Shown here piece by piece: positions 10,988-23,700 of a DNA stretch of 64,000 nt. The notes below the pieces were generated by a model. The model was given only the letters and a program-made list of their open reading frames with translations. It did no database searches and was not told the DNA's origin. The translations under genes and the position numbers were made by a program. The first letter of the stretch is position 1; every line of letters begins with the position of its first letter. Location of the stretch: assembly GCF_036588685.1 (NCBI RefSeq), contig NC_086375.1, forward strand, positions 42,563,270-42,627,269. The letters are read 5' to 3'. The stretch is from Mytilus trossulus (taxonomy: Eukaryota > Mollusca > Bivalvia > Mytilida > Mytilidae).

Positions 10988-12222
10988 GAACACATAAGTC
11001 AAGCAATGATTATTTGAAGATTAGTGTATGAAGACCTCATGGAAGATTTGCTTGCTAAATCATGTCCTATTCCCTTTTAAAATGAAGTATTTACTTACTT
11101 TCTGGTTTATTTTTGTTTGAACATTTTATTAATTTTTAGTCGTATCTGATTGGTTCTATACAAGAACCTATCTGAGTAAAACTTTCTTCTAACAGATCAC
11201 ATTTCAAAACAAACACTTTAGTGAACATGACCACGCGGGACTAGGAATGAAAACCAGAAGATATGAATTTTGTACAAAAACTCCAATTAAGAGAGGTAGA
11301 AATAAATTTGTGAATCAAATACAGACTGACAAGATATTTATTTGCACACTAAAAAGCATCTTTTGTAGATTGTGCTTTCTTATCGTTAAAATTCGTCTCT
11401 ACTGACGGTTCTACTATTCGCTTTGACAAAGAGACTGACTCAGTGACTGGTCTATCGTATCTTTATTATTAAAATCTGTTTATTTCAAAAAATTGCAAGA
11501 AAAGAAATCAATTTTATCTATAACAATCTGTATATATAAAGAAACCAATATAAATTCTGTCATCTGTAGTGGTATCCTATAGTATTCTAATATGAGGCAG
11601 GCATTACCTGTGAATGGGGACGAAGTCTGTATAATTTTTTTTAATTCAAACATCTTGATAAAAAAAAAATGGAGATACCATAACGTTTCCGATATGGGTT
11701 CTGTTGTTAGGGATTTAGTTGTGAAGTTATTTAAGTTATGACATCATATTCAATGTAAACAAAGAATGCAGGTAACGTTTTTTTTTCACATCAAACAATT
11801 ATTAAAAATGATTGGGTGCTGAATTCCTTCCTATATTTCTTGTTATGTTGATAAATATACATTTTATTCAAAGTTTCATGCAAACAAGACCGGAAACCGA
11901 AGTAGATCTGAAAAAAAAGTTCACGATTTTGAGTTCATTAGTTTTCCCGAAATTTTTGATTTTTCTACCGTAATTGGGGACGAAATAATCGTCATCTTGT
12001 TGGTTTGTTCAGACTTTGTTATTGTACTTACCACACAGGAAAACTCTGCATTACTCTGCATTGATGTCACAACGCTAACAGTGTTCAAAATTAGTTCAGA
12101 TAACGTTTTTTCTACTCTTCCAAATAAAAAATTATTTCTAAAGATATGTTTTCATTGTTATTCAAAAGTAGGGCTTTTGTACAAAAATGCCAATTTTCTA
12201 AATTGTAACTGTTTCAAATCTG
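10988..12222. other. No supported gene; probable decayed repeats
   Basis: AT-rich sequence with two GGGGACGAA-containing patches (about 11617 and 11965) that look like repeat fragments. A plus-strand frame at 11997-12272 shows no domain and no clear splice context. Confidence 0.5.
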
Positions 12223-12664
12223 AGTCAGGGGTACTACTTATACAAGTTAATTTTATTTACCTAAGTAAGTAAAAAAAATGTACACATATAAGTAAATTTG
12301 TAGGATACATGTACTTATTCAAGTGAATTTTATTTACTTGTATATATAGGTTAAAAAAAATGGCTAAAGTTATGTCCCTTAGACATTCAGATTTTTTTTA
12401 CTTGCATAAGTAAATAAGTCTTCCTTTCTTCTTTTCTTGAATTCTTAAGATTTCTTTGCTCTAATAGAAATTTGAATTGTGTACCCTCTGCAGATGTCTT
12501 AACTAATCATTTAAGTGTAATTTCATGGACAATGAAAATCCCATTTATACAAGTAAATTTTTGAGAAACATTATTTATTTACTTATATGTGTACATTTTT
12601 TTTACTTATTCAAGTAAATAAAATTTAAATTTAACATGTATAAGAACATGTAGTACCCCTGACT
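12223..12664. mobile_element. MITE with 15-base perfect TIRs
   Basis: It begins AGTCAGGGGTACTAC and ends with the exact reverse complement. The body is 442 bases, AT-rich, with repeated ACTTATTCAAGTAAAT-like motifs on both strands. Non-coding. No clear target duplication. Confidence 0.7.
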
Positions 12665-12749
12665 GAATGTCTAAAAACATTTCAGAACTTAAGAAAATCC
12701 CACTACCGGCCTCCAGTGTTGTGTACAATCCATTGAGCCTCATCTGACA

Positions 12750-13784
12750 CAAGGCTTCCAATACGGTCATATATGCCGGTCATTTGTATAATATCCGGTA
12801 AAAGACCGGCTGGGCAAAGCATGAAACGGTCATCTACATTTTAGTTTCAAAGGCTTTTTCGGTCATTTTAACATATAAATTCACGATCTTTTTGACCCAA
12901 CATTTTGCCTTTAACAGCCATACATTTCCAGTCATAAAAGTGACATGATGATTAATTACTATCAAAACAACCCCTACTTCAATACTTTCTCATTTTAATC
13001 AAGGCTAATTAGTTGTTGGACAGCTGAAAACTACCTGTTCAGGTGACAGGTAAACTATTTTTAGTACCGGACATCATATAAATTAATCGGTCCATTCCCA
13101 ATTATTTTCGTACATTTCATCAGCTTGTATCTAATTGATTTAAAATATATAATAAATACATTTATAAACATGATTTGATAAATCATTTAAAAAGGTTTTA
13201 AATGAAAAATCGTCGGCACTACGTTGTATGAACAAGAACACGTGTGCGCATGTGCACAGGTAGGAAATTCAATTTTGCATCCTACATTTCTTCAAAAATG
13301 CTAAAAGTATCATTGATACCTGCTAGGATACCTGTATCTAACGTTCATTTCAAGTATTTTGTTGAAGAAATAACTTGGAAAGAGCTTCTTCGCTCAGTAG
13401 TTCTATGTTAACGTACACGGATTTTACGTATCCGTTTATGGTCCATGTTTTACCATTGTCAAGTCAACATCCGGTTTTGAAAAATGTGACTTTAAAAACA
13501 AAAATAAAGTTCTAGACAACTTCATTTTGCACAAATAAAGAGTCTAATGCAGATTTGAGCACGTTGATGTGCACACTGTGAATGATGCAATGCCAATTTT
13601 AACAGTTTATGTCAGAACATCAAATTCATATCAAAGTAAAGTTTAATTTCGATTTTAATTTAATGTCAATCATTGGGATGGCCATCTGATTACCATAATT
13701 GCCTTTTGTGACTTTGTCCTAGGAATTAAAATTCGGATCAGATATAAAATTTCCGGCTGGCTCAGAAAAATTTTGGAAGCCCTG
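12750..13784. mobile_element. hAT-like non-autonomous DNA transposon
   Basis: The TIRs are CAAGGCTTCCAA (left) and TTGGAAGCCCTG (right, reverse complement CAGGGCTTCCAA). The element is flanked by a perfect 8-base direct repeat ATCTGACA at 12742-12749 and 13785-13792. An 8-base target duplication with CAGGG-type ends is the hAT signature. Length is 1,035 bases; no transposase frame is visible. Confidence 0.8.
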
Positions 13785-13792
13785 ATCTGACA

Positions 13793-14808
13793 TCAATCTT
13801 AGTGGCTGACAAAATAGGCTTTGGAAGCAAATTATATTTTAAAAATTCCAACATGAGAAGCGCCTTACTTATTATGTGATTTTCCTGCAAGAAAAATCAT
13901 TCCAAAATGAACATGACAAAAGAAAAACTTTGGGAAAAAACGATGTTCATGCCATATTTTGTTCAGGAATACAGAGAAGGTTAAAGGTTAAAAAAACAGT
14001 GCATGTATACATACATTTTTCATAAAATATAAATTTGGTTCAATATAGAGATCAATATTCTGACCATAGGTAAATATTCATATAAAATTCAATTGAGATC
14101 AAATATCATGGCTATAAATAATGAGGTTTCCCATAGAATAAACCCCAATGTATCACAAAAAATTTCTAAGCAATATAACACACACAAATGAATTAACTGC
14201 CTTTGTCTAAAGAAATCCCCTAATTGACAATAGGCAATTTGATTGGGTATAACAATTCAAAGTGTCTCATGGCTTTGACGCCATTGGAATTTGAATGTAA
14301 ACAAATGTCAGCAGCTTTAGTATGGAACAACATCATACATTCAGTGACTTGAGAAACAATTATGAGTAACCAAGCTTGACAATACATTGTAATAAAAAAT
14401 CAAAGCTAAGTCTACAGAAAAAAGAAAGAAATAAATGTTCTTATGTTATCAACTTACTCCCATGGCATGATACATAATGGATTGGTCAGTATGTATTTCC
14501 AATGTTTAGGCAACATAAAAAAAAATACAACTTAATTGTGTATCTTAATTTTTTGTTTGAAGTAAATAATACACCAATCTTGAGTTGTTTTTCATGAATG
14601 AGTTTTGCATCTATTGACCCATTGTCGATCGACATAACCATTTCAATGGTATCTAAACAATTTGGTTTTTTTCTGTGATGCATATGTGATTTGTATGTTT
14701 ATCAGTTTATAACAAAACTCATAACCATTGTGACCAGAAATTTATGGGAAATGCATTCATTTCCTCTAAAAACGAATGATCAACAAGCTAAGAATCTTAT
14801 CAATGTTA
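13793..14808. other. No supported gene
   Basis: AT-rich DNA without a convincing exon. The first exon of DCAF15 may lie here or elsewhere upstream, but I could not pick one with a start codon, a donor and phase 0. Confidence 0.4.
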
Positions 14809-14815
14809 ATTATAC

Positions 14816-16510
14816 CATGGAAGTATTATATTGACAGGAACTCCAACAAGCGGACTTCAAACGTTTATAGTGCGATGCCGCAAATTCGTTAAGTATCTGT
14901 TAATTAACTCAACATGTCAATGGATGCATGGTTTCTGATCAAATTTTTGGAACCTCGTGAATGATCGTAATTACGGAACATACCGAAATAACCGGATGTG
15001 TACTTTATTGTCAAGGAAATGACATTTACCGACCATGTGAATGACAAATATGTCAGTTTTTACGGGTATTGCTGCTTAAAAACAAATCAAAAGAAGAGGA
15101 ACGAAATCCCCGCGACTGTTTTCACCAAATAAAAAAAAAGAAAAACTAAAAACCTGAAGAGTAAAAACATTTCAGTTTAAGTTGCAATCAATTTTAAAAT
15201 AGTAAGATTTTTATTCATGAGAGGGCCGTTGGCTAAACACGTGTAACTGTTTTATACATGTTAGGCTTGCAAATCATAAAATTCTCATGTAAAGTAAACG
15301 GAAAAGTTTTTATCAGTAATCATTATCGCGTTTTACTGCTAACTTTGACAAATATTTTAATGAAAGAATTTCCAACAAAAATTTAATAAAAAAAGTTGGC
15401 CCGGGGGAGGGGGGGTACGGGATAAAAGAGCTCTGATAAAAAAAAATAGTCCAATGGCAAATATTTCATGCAATTATACAAGAAACAGAAACATAAATTG
15501 CTTAGCATACGGTGTAAGATGTTTCAGAACTGTTAAACTTTTAAACAGATAAACAAATTCTTATTTGGGTTCCATGATAAAAAATAAATAAAAATAAACT
15601 GCTTAGGGCCCATCATGGTGATCTCTTTAAATACATCCAGAAATATTTAAAATCATCTGTAAAAATAAATCTGTCACCTTCAAAGTAATCTCAGACTACA
15701 ATGTAGGTTGAATGTTTAATTAAGATTTTGGAATTATCATATAAGGTGTAACAATTAATCTGCATGTCTCGTAACCTGATATATTGCTACATGTATGTAG
15801 AGGTCATCACATGCGTGTAATTCTTAACCTCTTTTAGTCCTTAAAACATATTTGATAAATAAGTTAATAACATTTTACGATATTTTACGATAGACAAAAC
15901 CATAAGTATTTGTGTTACACTCGATAAAAGTTTCCAATCTTCAACTTAAAATTTGAGTTATCTGGCAATATCTGGCAATATCTGGCACACTACACACGCA
16001 TCCCATTATTTTCTGCAAACACTCTACTTCAGAATCATGATATTTTCATAATCAGATATTTCCCGATTTCCAAGTTCCAATGATTAAAACATACTCTACA
16101 AAAATAAAAATAAGCTTGCCCTCTTTCCGAATGCAGTTAATTTTCTTATGTCATGTATGTTATTCTGTTAAATGTGGACCGATTTTTTCAATCTTTTCAG
16201 TTTTGTTCTTCATTTATTGAACGGACACAGGTGTTGTTATTCATGTGGCTATTCACAAATAACCATGGGAGTTTCTGTGTTTATTTACATTGGAAGGTAG
16301 ATAAGACAATCGATATCAAATCACGTGATGAGACCATCTTCAATTAAAAGAACAGGCGAAGGTGGCATCGCAGATACCCCACAAAGGAGTTACATTTATG
16401 TATCACGTACTTGACAAACTGAGTCGGAACCTTTTATTTTCTTAAAGAAATCAGTGGGATAGGAATGTGCTAATTTTCGTTGGAGTTCCTGTCAATATAA
16501 TACTTCCATG
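14816..16510. mobile_element. 1.7-kb TIR element with 7-base target duplication, unclassified
   Basis: The TIRs start CATGGAAGTATTATATTGAC and match exactly for over 30 bases (14816-14847 against the reverse complement of 16479-16510). The direct repeat ATTATAC flanks it at 14809-14815 and 16511-16517. The interior has no clear transposase; a plus-strand frame at 16153-16347 shows no known domain. The 7-base duplication does not settle the superfamily. It lies upstream of the first detected DCAF15 exon, possibly in its first intron. Confidence 0.8.
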
Positions 16511-16517
16511 ATTATAC

Positions 16518-17752
16518 TAAGACTATCAATTATCTTTTTTACAGATTATGACATTAATCAGATCTGGAACAACCCTCAGGGGTAACACCTCAATGTAATG
16601 TCTATCCCTTTTATGAGGGGTACATTTCAAGTGATAAAAATTTTTTTTTGGTTGTAAAAAAACACCTGGTACAAAAGGGCAAATATATTATTTGAAGAAA
16701 CTTCCCAAAGATTAGAACTATACATCAATCTGGTATTTTAATATACATTGTATGGTCAAATCATGTCCAAGAATATTTCTGGACTAACATTGTTCATCTT
16801 CTTTAAATATTATTAAAAAAATAAGTGCCTAAGGCCAATTAGAATTAATTGATAGATTTTCATCCCCCCCTGCCCCTCTGAAATCGTCCCGCCCCGAATT
16901 TTTTTATTTTGAAAATTTACGATTTCTGGATTTTGTTCATCTCTGTTTCCTGTAACCGTAAAATATTTTGTTTACTTCCAAACTTCCTGTATCAAATTTT
17001 GATTTTCGTGTTACTTCGAGTCATTGAAAAAGATTCTGCAGCTCTATGATAACAAAATCGTCTACTGAGAATAGAGATTGATTTTGATAAGGGTTACAAG
17101 TAATACGCTGTGTCCAAGATTGCAAATTGCAGCATGGCACAAATTTCTGTGATTTAGAAAGCCGTCGATTTTTTTATATGACTTTGTGGCAGGAATTTTG
17201 TACTATGAATTATACCCAAAGAGCAAGAACACATTCGTACAAAATCATAACTGTAAAGTCTGTATAAATAAAATGATGCAAGCACAAACTTGTTAGATTT
17301 ATGACAGTATAATTGAGTTCAAAAAGTCGGCAAACATACACTTAAATTTACCCATGGCTATTTTTTTGTTGACAAACAGCAAACACCTTCTGTCCCAATA
17401 CCCTCAATAGAGTCATTAAATATCTTCTCCTTTTTGGTTTATAAGTTCATGTTTTACATATTAATTATATTTGCATCTATAAGAAGAATCATAAGAGCAC
17501 CAACCCTTTTGTTTTCATAAGGTTTCACTTTATTCTGAACTCGTAATTCTTAAGTTTCATATTTGTTTCATTTTATGGAGACAATAAATTGGTTGCTCAA
17601 AAAAGACACATGAATTTGGTGAAGAGAGCATTCTTCTTTTATGTTTATGCTGTTTAGGTTTCTAAAGCAGCAATTACACGTAGAACAGTGCCACTGTTCA
17701 TATAACTATTATACAATGTTGTGTTATACATAAAAGTTTCTTTTTTTTATAG
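16518..17752. other. No exon found; probable upstream DCAF15 intron or flank
   Basis: No open frame with a start and a phase-compatible donor was found. The segment ends with a pyrimidine-rich tract and TATAG, the acceptor of the first detected DCAF15 exon. Confidence 0.5.
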
Positions 17753-20700
17753 ACTGCTGGATCCTTGAAGAAACACAGAAAATCAACATCAGCAAGACTG
17801 TTCAACAGCATTCCTCGTCGCATGTGTTATCGTCTTTGTGCATTAGTTCCTCAAGATCTCCTTGAAGAAGGGTATGTGCTCAAGTTATAAATTTGCACTA
17901 TAATAAAGTATTTTAATTATAAATAATTAATGCAATGCAATGGTTCATGGTTTCAAAACGAAGTAGGTTCACAAATGGTTAAAATTTGCTCTAAGATTTT
18001 GCTTCCTTTTTTGTTGTTGCATGATATGCAATCCAAACCCTACAGTACTGACTTGATTTCTAAATCTTCCAAGGTTGATCACTCCTTTTGAGATACACAC
18101 AATATAGTGCATTGAGCATAACATTTTAAACATCCTATCCATGAACATTTCTAGAAATTTATCTATGAAATATGTACTTAGATATTCAAGTTACAAAATG
18201 ATGTTATACATTGTCAAGAAAATTACATAACTTTTGCAAGTGCAGGAATCTATGTTCTGTTAAAAAAAATACCCCCGCTGTTTTACCTCTGTCTGTCCTT
18301 CCTTCCGTCAGTCCGTCTGTCCCATGAATATTTTTTGTCGCATTTTTCTCAGGAACTACAATACAAGGATTTCTGAAATTTGGTTTCAGGGTTTATCTAA
18401 GTCAGCTATACCGTGTGATGCCTCTTCAGATTGATCACTTGACAACTTCCTGTTTACAGAACACTTGTATGATTTTACACATGATAGCCAAGTTGAAAAT
18501 TTTCGTCACATTTTTCTCAGGAACTATAATACAAGGATTTCTGAAATTTGGTTTCAGGATTTATATAAGTCAGCTATACCGTGTGATGTGTTCCTGTTTA
18601 CCGAACACTTGCATATTTTTACACTATTAATATTATCCACTTGCAGCGGGGGTATCATCAGTGAGCAGTAGCTCGCAGTTTCACTTGTTTAAGTCATCTT
18701 TAAAAATTGGAGTTATCTCTCTTTGTCCAGAATTGTTGTTGCATCATCTGCAAACAATGGTTTATACTGTACAATGCAATATTTAATTTTACTTCCACTG
18801 TATATTAAGATAAACTTTTATAACAATTTAAAAATAATATCTATGTGCATCTTACAGACTTGTTTTTCTTGGATTTACCAAATGTGGACAGTTTGTGGTA
18901 TCTTATTCCTGTCAGTTACTGGTTGCTGCAGAACATTCAACGTTACCTGTCTACGTCTATAAACTACAATGGTGGAGATTTATACCCAATAGTCCATTAC
19001 ATATGGTAAGGCAATAGGTTAAGAAAAATAAAAATAACAATCTAATATCAAATATTAGACATCTAATTATAAACTCATCACAGATACCAGGATTAAAATT
19101 TTGTATGATAGACAAGTATTTTGTGTACAAAAGACTTGATCAGTGACGCTTGATTAAAAAATGTTAAAAAGGCCAAATAAAGAATGAAACTTAAAAGCAT
19201 TGGCTGCATTAAGGACACCAATTCAAAAAGGTTTTACAAATACAGCTAATGCATTCTATTCCTGGGGTTGAAAATCTTTTATATTTCCATAAATTCAAAG
19301 TTATGCATGTAAACAACTTATTAATAATTATGACTATATCAATGACAATTCATGTCAACACTGTTACACAGAAGGCATTTTTTGGAAATCTTTTTTTATT
19401 TTAGGTCCAATGATGAGAAATCTAGATGGATTTTGAGTATATCTATGTAACTTAAAGTTTCCCAATTTTTTATTTTTAATTATTCTATTACACAATTTTT
19501 TTTCCTTCAAATTAAATACGTCTAAAATAAAATGTTAAACCCTTTCCTCCATAATGACCCTTTTGACGCCACCCCCTTTACTTCATAATGACGCCTGTTG
19601 AGTGTCTCTGTTGAAACGTCTCATCTACGAAATTTTCTTATTAGACTCAACAAAATTTGTATCTAATATAAAAAGGATATTCATGATAATCTCTGACTTG
19701 AATTTCATTGATGACATATTTGTTTTTCGCAATGTGTTAATACTTTAAAGCTAATTATTTTTTTTAATTAAAAAATCCTATGCAAATCAAGTATTAAAAA
19801 AAAAGTATCCATGAAGGAAAGGGTTAATTAATTAGATGAATTAAACCTATGTTTATCTATTTATTGTGATTCATTTCAATTCTAATATTTTCAGGTTTCT
19901 GAAGTAAGACTATTTGGAGAAGAAGATGTTACACAAGATTTATTTATCACATTTTGTCAGTGGCAAGATGATAGTTCTAAAGTACTAGTCTTGGGTCAGA
20001 GGTTAGATAAATATAGTTCTTAAGTCCTAGTCTTGGGTCAGAGGTTAGATACATATAGTTCTTAAGTCCTAGTCTTAGGTCAGAGGTTAGATAAATATAG
20101 TTCTAAAGTCCTAGTCTTGGGTCAGAGGTTAAATAAATATAAATTCCAGTGCTCAGTACTCCATTAACTGTGCTATTTTATCAAATACCATTTAGTTTGT
20201 AGACTTGATCTGTAATTTTACAGATCGTGTCCTAATTCCAATTGTGATATTAGGACCTTTTTCAGGACATCAGGATTGGGCCTTTAATTGCAGGATTTTG
20301 GGATAAGCATTTATTATGCAGGAATTCGGGATTAAAACCTATTTGGATTTAGAAGAAGTTTGATAAATATAGATTCGACCACTGTACGAGTGTGATACAA
20401 TATTTATCCATACGCCTTAAAATTTAACTGTTGAGAGTGGATAAATATCGTATTACACAAGATTTGGTGCTGGAATCTGTCACTCTAATGATTTCAAACG
20501 CAGGCAAACTTATTCCTTCTTTTTGATTGATCTGCAAAAAGATGTGTTCTTCGTATGTGACGCCATCAGGCATGGTCACCTTTTTTTATGCCATCACAAT
20601 AGGAAATACAGAGAAAAGCAAGAAAACTGATGTCATAATAATATTTTAGCCAATAATGAATTACACCTGGATTAATTTTTTTATACAATGGGTGCAGAAA

Positions 20701-23700
20701 GGGATAAATTGACAAAGAAGTAGAGAAATAGTTATTACATGTATATGCCTACAGAATCCCAATATTTGTATAATGTACCATTAAATGTTGCCCCTGAATT
20801 TTCAGTACCAGTAATTTAAACCTCATTTTGGCTACTTCATGACAATAACATTGTGTATTTCAGTTTACCAAGTGAAGATAGAGATAGTTGTTGTCAGTGT
20901 TACATGACAATTACATCATTTCCTACCTCCTTCAGGTGCTCATTTTGTCAGCTGCTTCAGACAGGTAAATTATTCTCCTTTATGCATAAAGAGGGGAGCA
21001 TATTTATTGAATTATTTTGAAACAAATCATTAATGATGTTATATATTATGATGGCCAGTATTTTGTTGGTCTTGTACGTCTATCCTTTTAACGTTACGTT
21101 AATGAAATGAATGGACATACCAGACAAAACAGAATACCATTCATGATGGTAACTTTAACAAAAAATAAATACATTCCTGTTAGTTGAGTACATGAAATAC
21201 CTACTCTAAACATGGAAGGTGCATTCAACTCTATCTTAAATAACAAGGATTTGTCATCATTCCTGTCAAAGGTTCATGGTTCTCTCTGGGTACTCAAGCT
21301 CCCCCAACAAACATTGAGTGACTGCCACAATATACTGTAAATTCAGAAATTAATGTGAGGTTTTTATTATTGCGAAAAATGCGACTGAGTTGTAAACGCA
21401 ATAATTTTAACTTGCATTTTGAAATATTTTATATGAATTTAACAGAATTTTTCTCAAAATCGTAAAAATTAAAATCGCAATTAAGTCTCAAATGACAAAA
21501 TCGCAATAATAAATGCACGCAATAATTTCTGAATTTACAGTAGCTAAAAGTGCAAGAAGTGGCATTAAAAACCAACCAACAATCAATCGGTCAATATTAC
21601 TTTCATTACAGCTAAACTATTTGAAAATGAATCTTGTGCATAAAAGTTCAATTTGCTTGACTGTTAGGTGAATATTGAATTCTTTATAAGTAATTGTTAA
21701 TTGTTAGGTGAATATTGAATTCTATAAGTAATTGTTAATATAGAAGCTAATGGTAAAAAAAGTTGTTGTCTTTGTTTTATCTTGTTCCTTTGACTAAAAA
21801 TAAATTTTCTTTCTATTTTAGTAGATAGTGAATTGTTTATTTAATGTTAGTAAAGAATCAAACCTCTTCATTACTCTTTTTTTCTCTCCTAAGAATATAT
21901 ATGCTGTTATTATGGCAATCAATCAGAATGCATGCATCTGTCTGTCAAAAATAATTTCAGCTCTTTCACTTTCAAAACCTGTGAAGTTTTGTAATGAAAC
22001 TTGGAAGATTATTCACTACTTCTAGAAGGTGCATAGCATAGCATACAAGAAGAAAACAAACAATAAAAATCATGGTAAAAAACTTTGCTCAACTTAGTCA
22101 CCCTGTGTGCACATATAAAAAAATCATTTCAAAGCCCTTGTAGTTAAGTAATAAAATTCAGCATTCCTAGCACACTTACTGTTTATTTTTTAGATGTCAA
22201 CTTATTATATACTGTTATCTAAATATACTTTTTTGTCTTCTGCAGCACCAAAAGAATTACAGACGATATCAAAGTGCCTTGCTCATAAATATGCCTTTCA
22301 TACTAAATTTGAATTGACTCCACCTTACCCACCGTTTTGTCCTAGAACTCAATTAAAGATTGATGGAGTAGCAGTGGTAAATACTGGTGATTCTATTGTG
22401 GCTCTTTCTGTATGTGTAGGTGATTCTTGTAAACATTCACCCATGTGTAGAATGGACTGTTCCGTAGTGGAAAGTATGGATGATCCTGGTTCTACGGATG
22501 GTGTCATATCTGATACTATTAAATATACTGCCGTACGGAGCCCAGCCTCTCCGTCACATTTATGTAGTGAATGTAGAAAGCGACCATTTTGTAAACATGA
22601 GTATGTGTTTTCTCCCTCGCCTAAAAATTTTTCTGATGAAAGTCAGAAGGAGAATATGGAAGCATATTTGTTAAAAGAATATAGCAAACAAAAATCGCCA
22701 AAATCTCCACGTGTCATTGATTCAAATCAACGAAAGAATGGTAAACATGGATCCCAAGGCATGAGTTCACAAGAGTGGTTTGAAAGCATGGGGGATGAAA
22801 ATCAATCAAATGGAGTATTGACTGCTCATTCTTCATCTGTTATTCATGAAATTCATGATGGTGGATCTAATATACATAGTATGGAGGTTGAACAGGATAG
22901 AATCTCCAAAGACAGGTGCTTAAGATCGCCAAAAGATGAAAATTCTTGTGATTCAAAAAGTAGTGTTCAAAGCAGTATTTACTTGCCTTCTAAATCTAGT
23001 CCTTTACATGTGTCAGAAAATTATGACTGCTCAGACAATCAAGTGGCACATAGTCCTCTCCGTATAACGACCAATACCCAGAATTCTCAATCACGTCAGC
23101 CATCACAACGATCGTTTTTCTCACCGTCTAACAGCACAAGTAGTAGAAGTACAACAGACAGTCTTGTGTTACAAGTTAATGATTCAAGGACAGTCACCTT
23201 TTCTGTAAGGAAATATACACAGTCTCTTGAACAAGATGATGAATCACAAGAGGTTGTTGAAGGTAGGTTACATTGGAAGATTGGCTTCCTTTACGCATAA
23301 GTTAAAAGAACAAAATTTGCATAATGATTATCTGTAGTAGATAGACAAGTAGTTACATGTACATGTTGTCTGCTCTATGGCTGGGTGGTTGTCTCTTTAA
23401 ATACCCATTTCCATTCTCAAATTTATTGATAATTGTAAATTTCAGCTGAATTCATGTACATGTAGCAAGTACAACAATTTGTTAGAATTCTCCTTGTCTT
23501 TTCTAGAAAGAGGTAGTCATATGTTGAACTGGAAATAATATAATCCTGATTGAATGTTCAAATTATTTTGATTTGCATTGGTGAATTGAATAATTTCAAA
23601 TATTGAAATGACTAAACATGTTCCTGATCAATTGTTCAATATAGAAAAGAAGATGTGGTATGATCGCCAATGACACAACTCTCCACAGAAGACCAAATGA

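Noticed and set aside
11766..11771. ATGCAG before GTAACG as a 2-codon first exon of DCAF15
   Set aside because: Phase fits but the donor is weak, the distance is large and such a short match is expected by chance.
16153..16347. Frame ending HWK before GTAGAT as DCAF15 first exon
   Set aside because: It is inside a transposon with intact TIRs and does not resemble DCAF15 N-termini.
22194..22245. ATG at 22194 as the start of a separate single-exon gene ending 23300
   Set aside because: The ATG lies in the intron; TTCTGCAG at 22245 is a good acceptor and the frame continues from the previous DCAF15 exon. The stop at 23300 lies after a GTAGGT donor.
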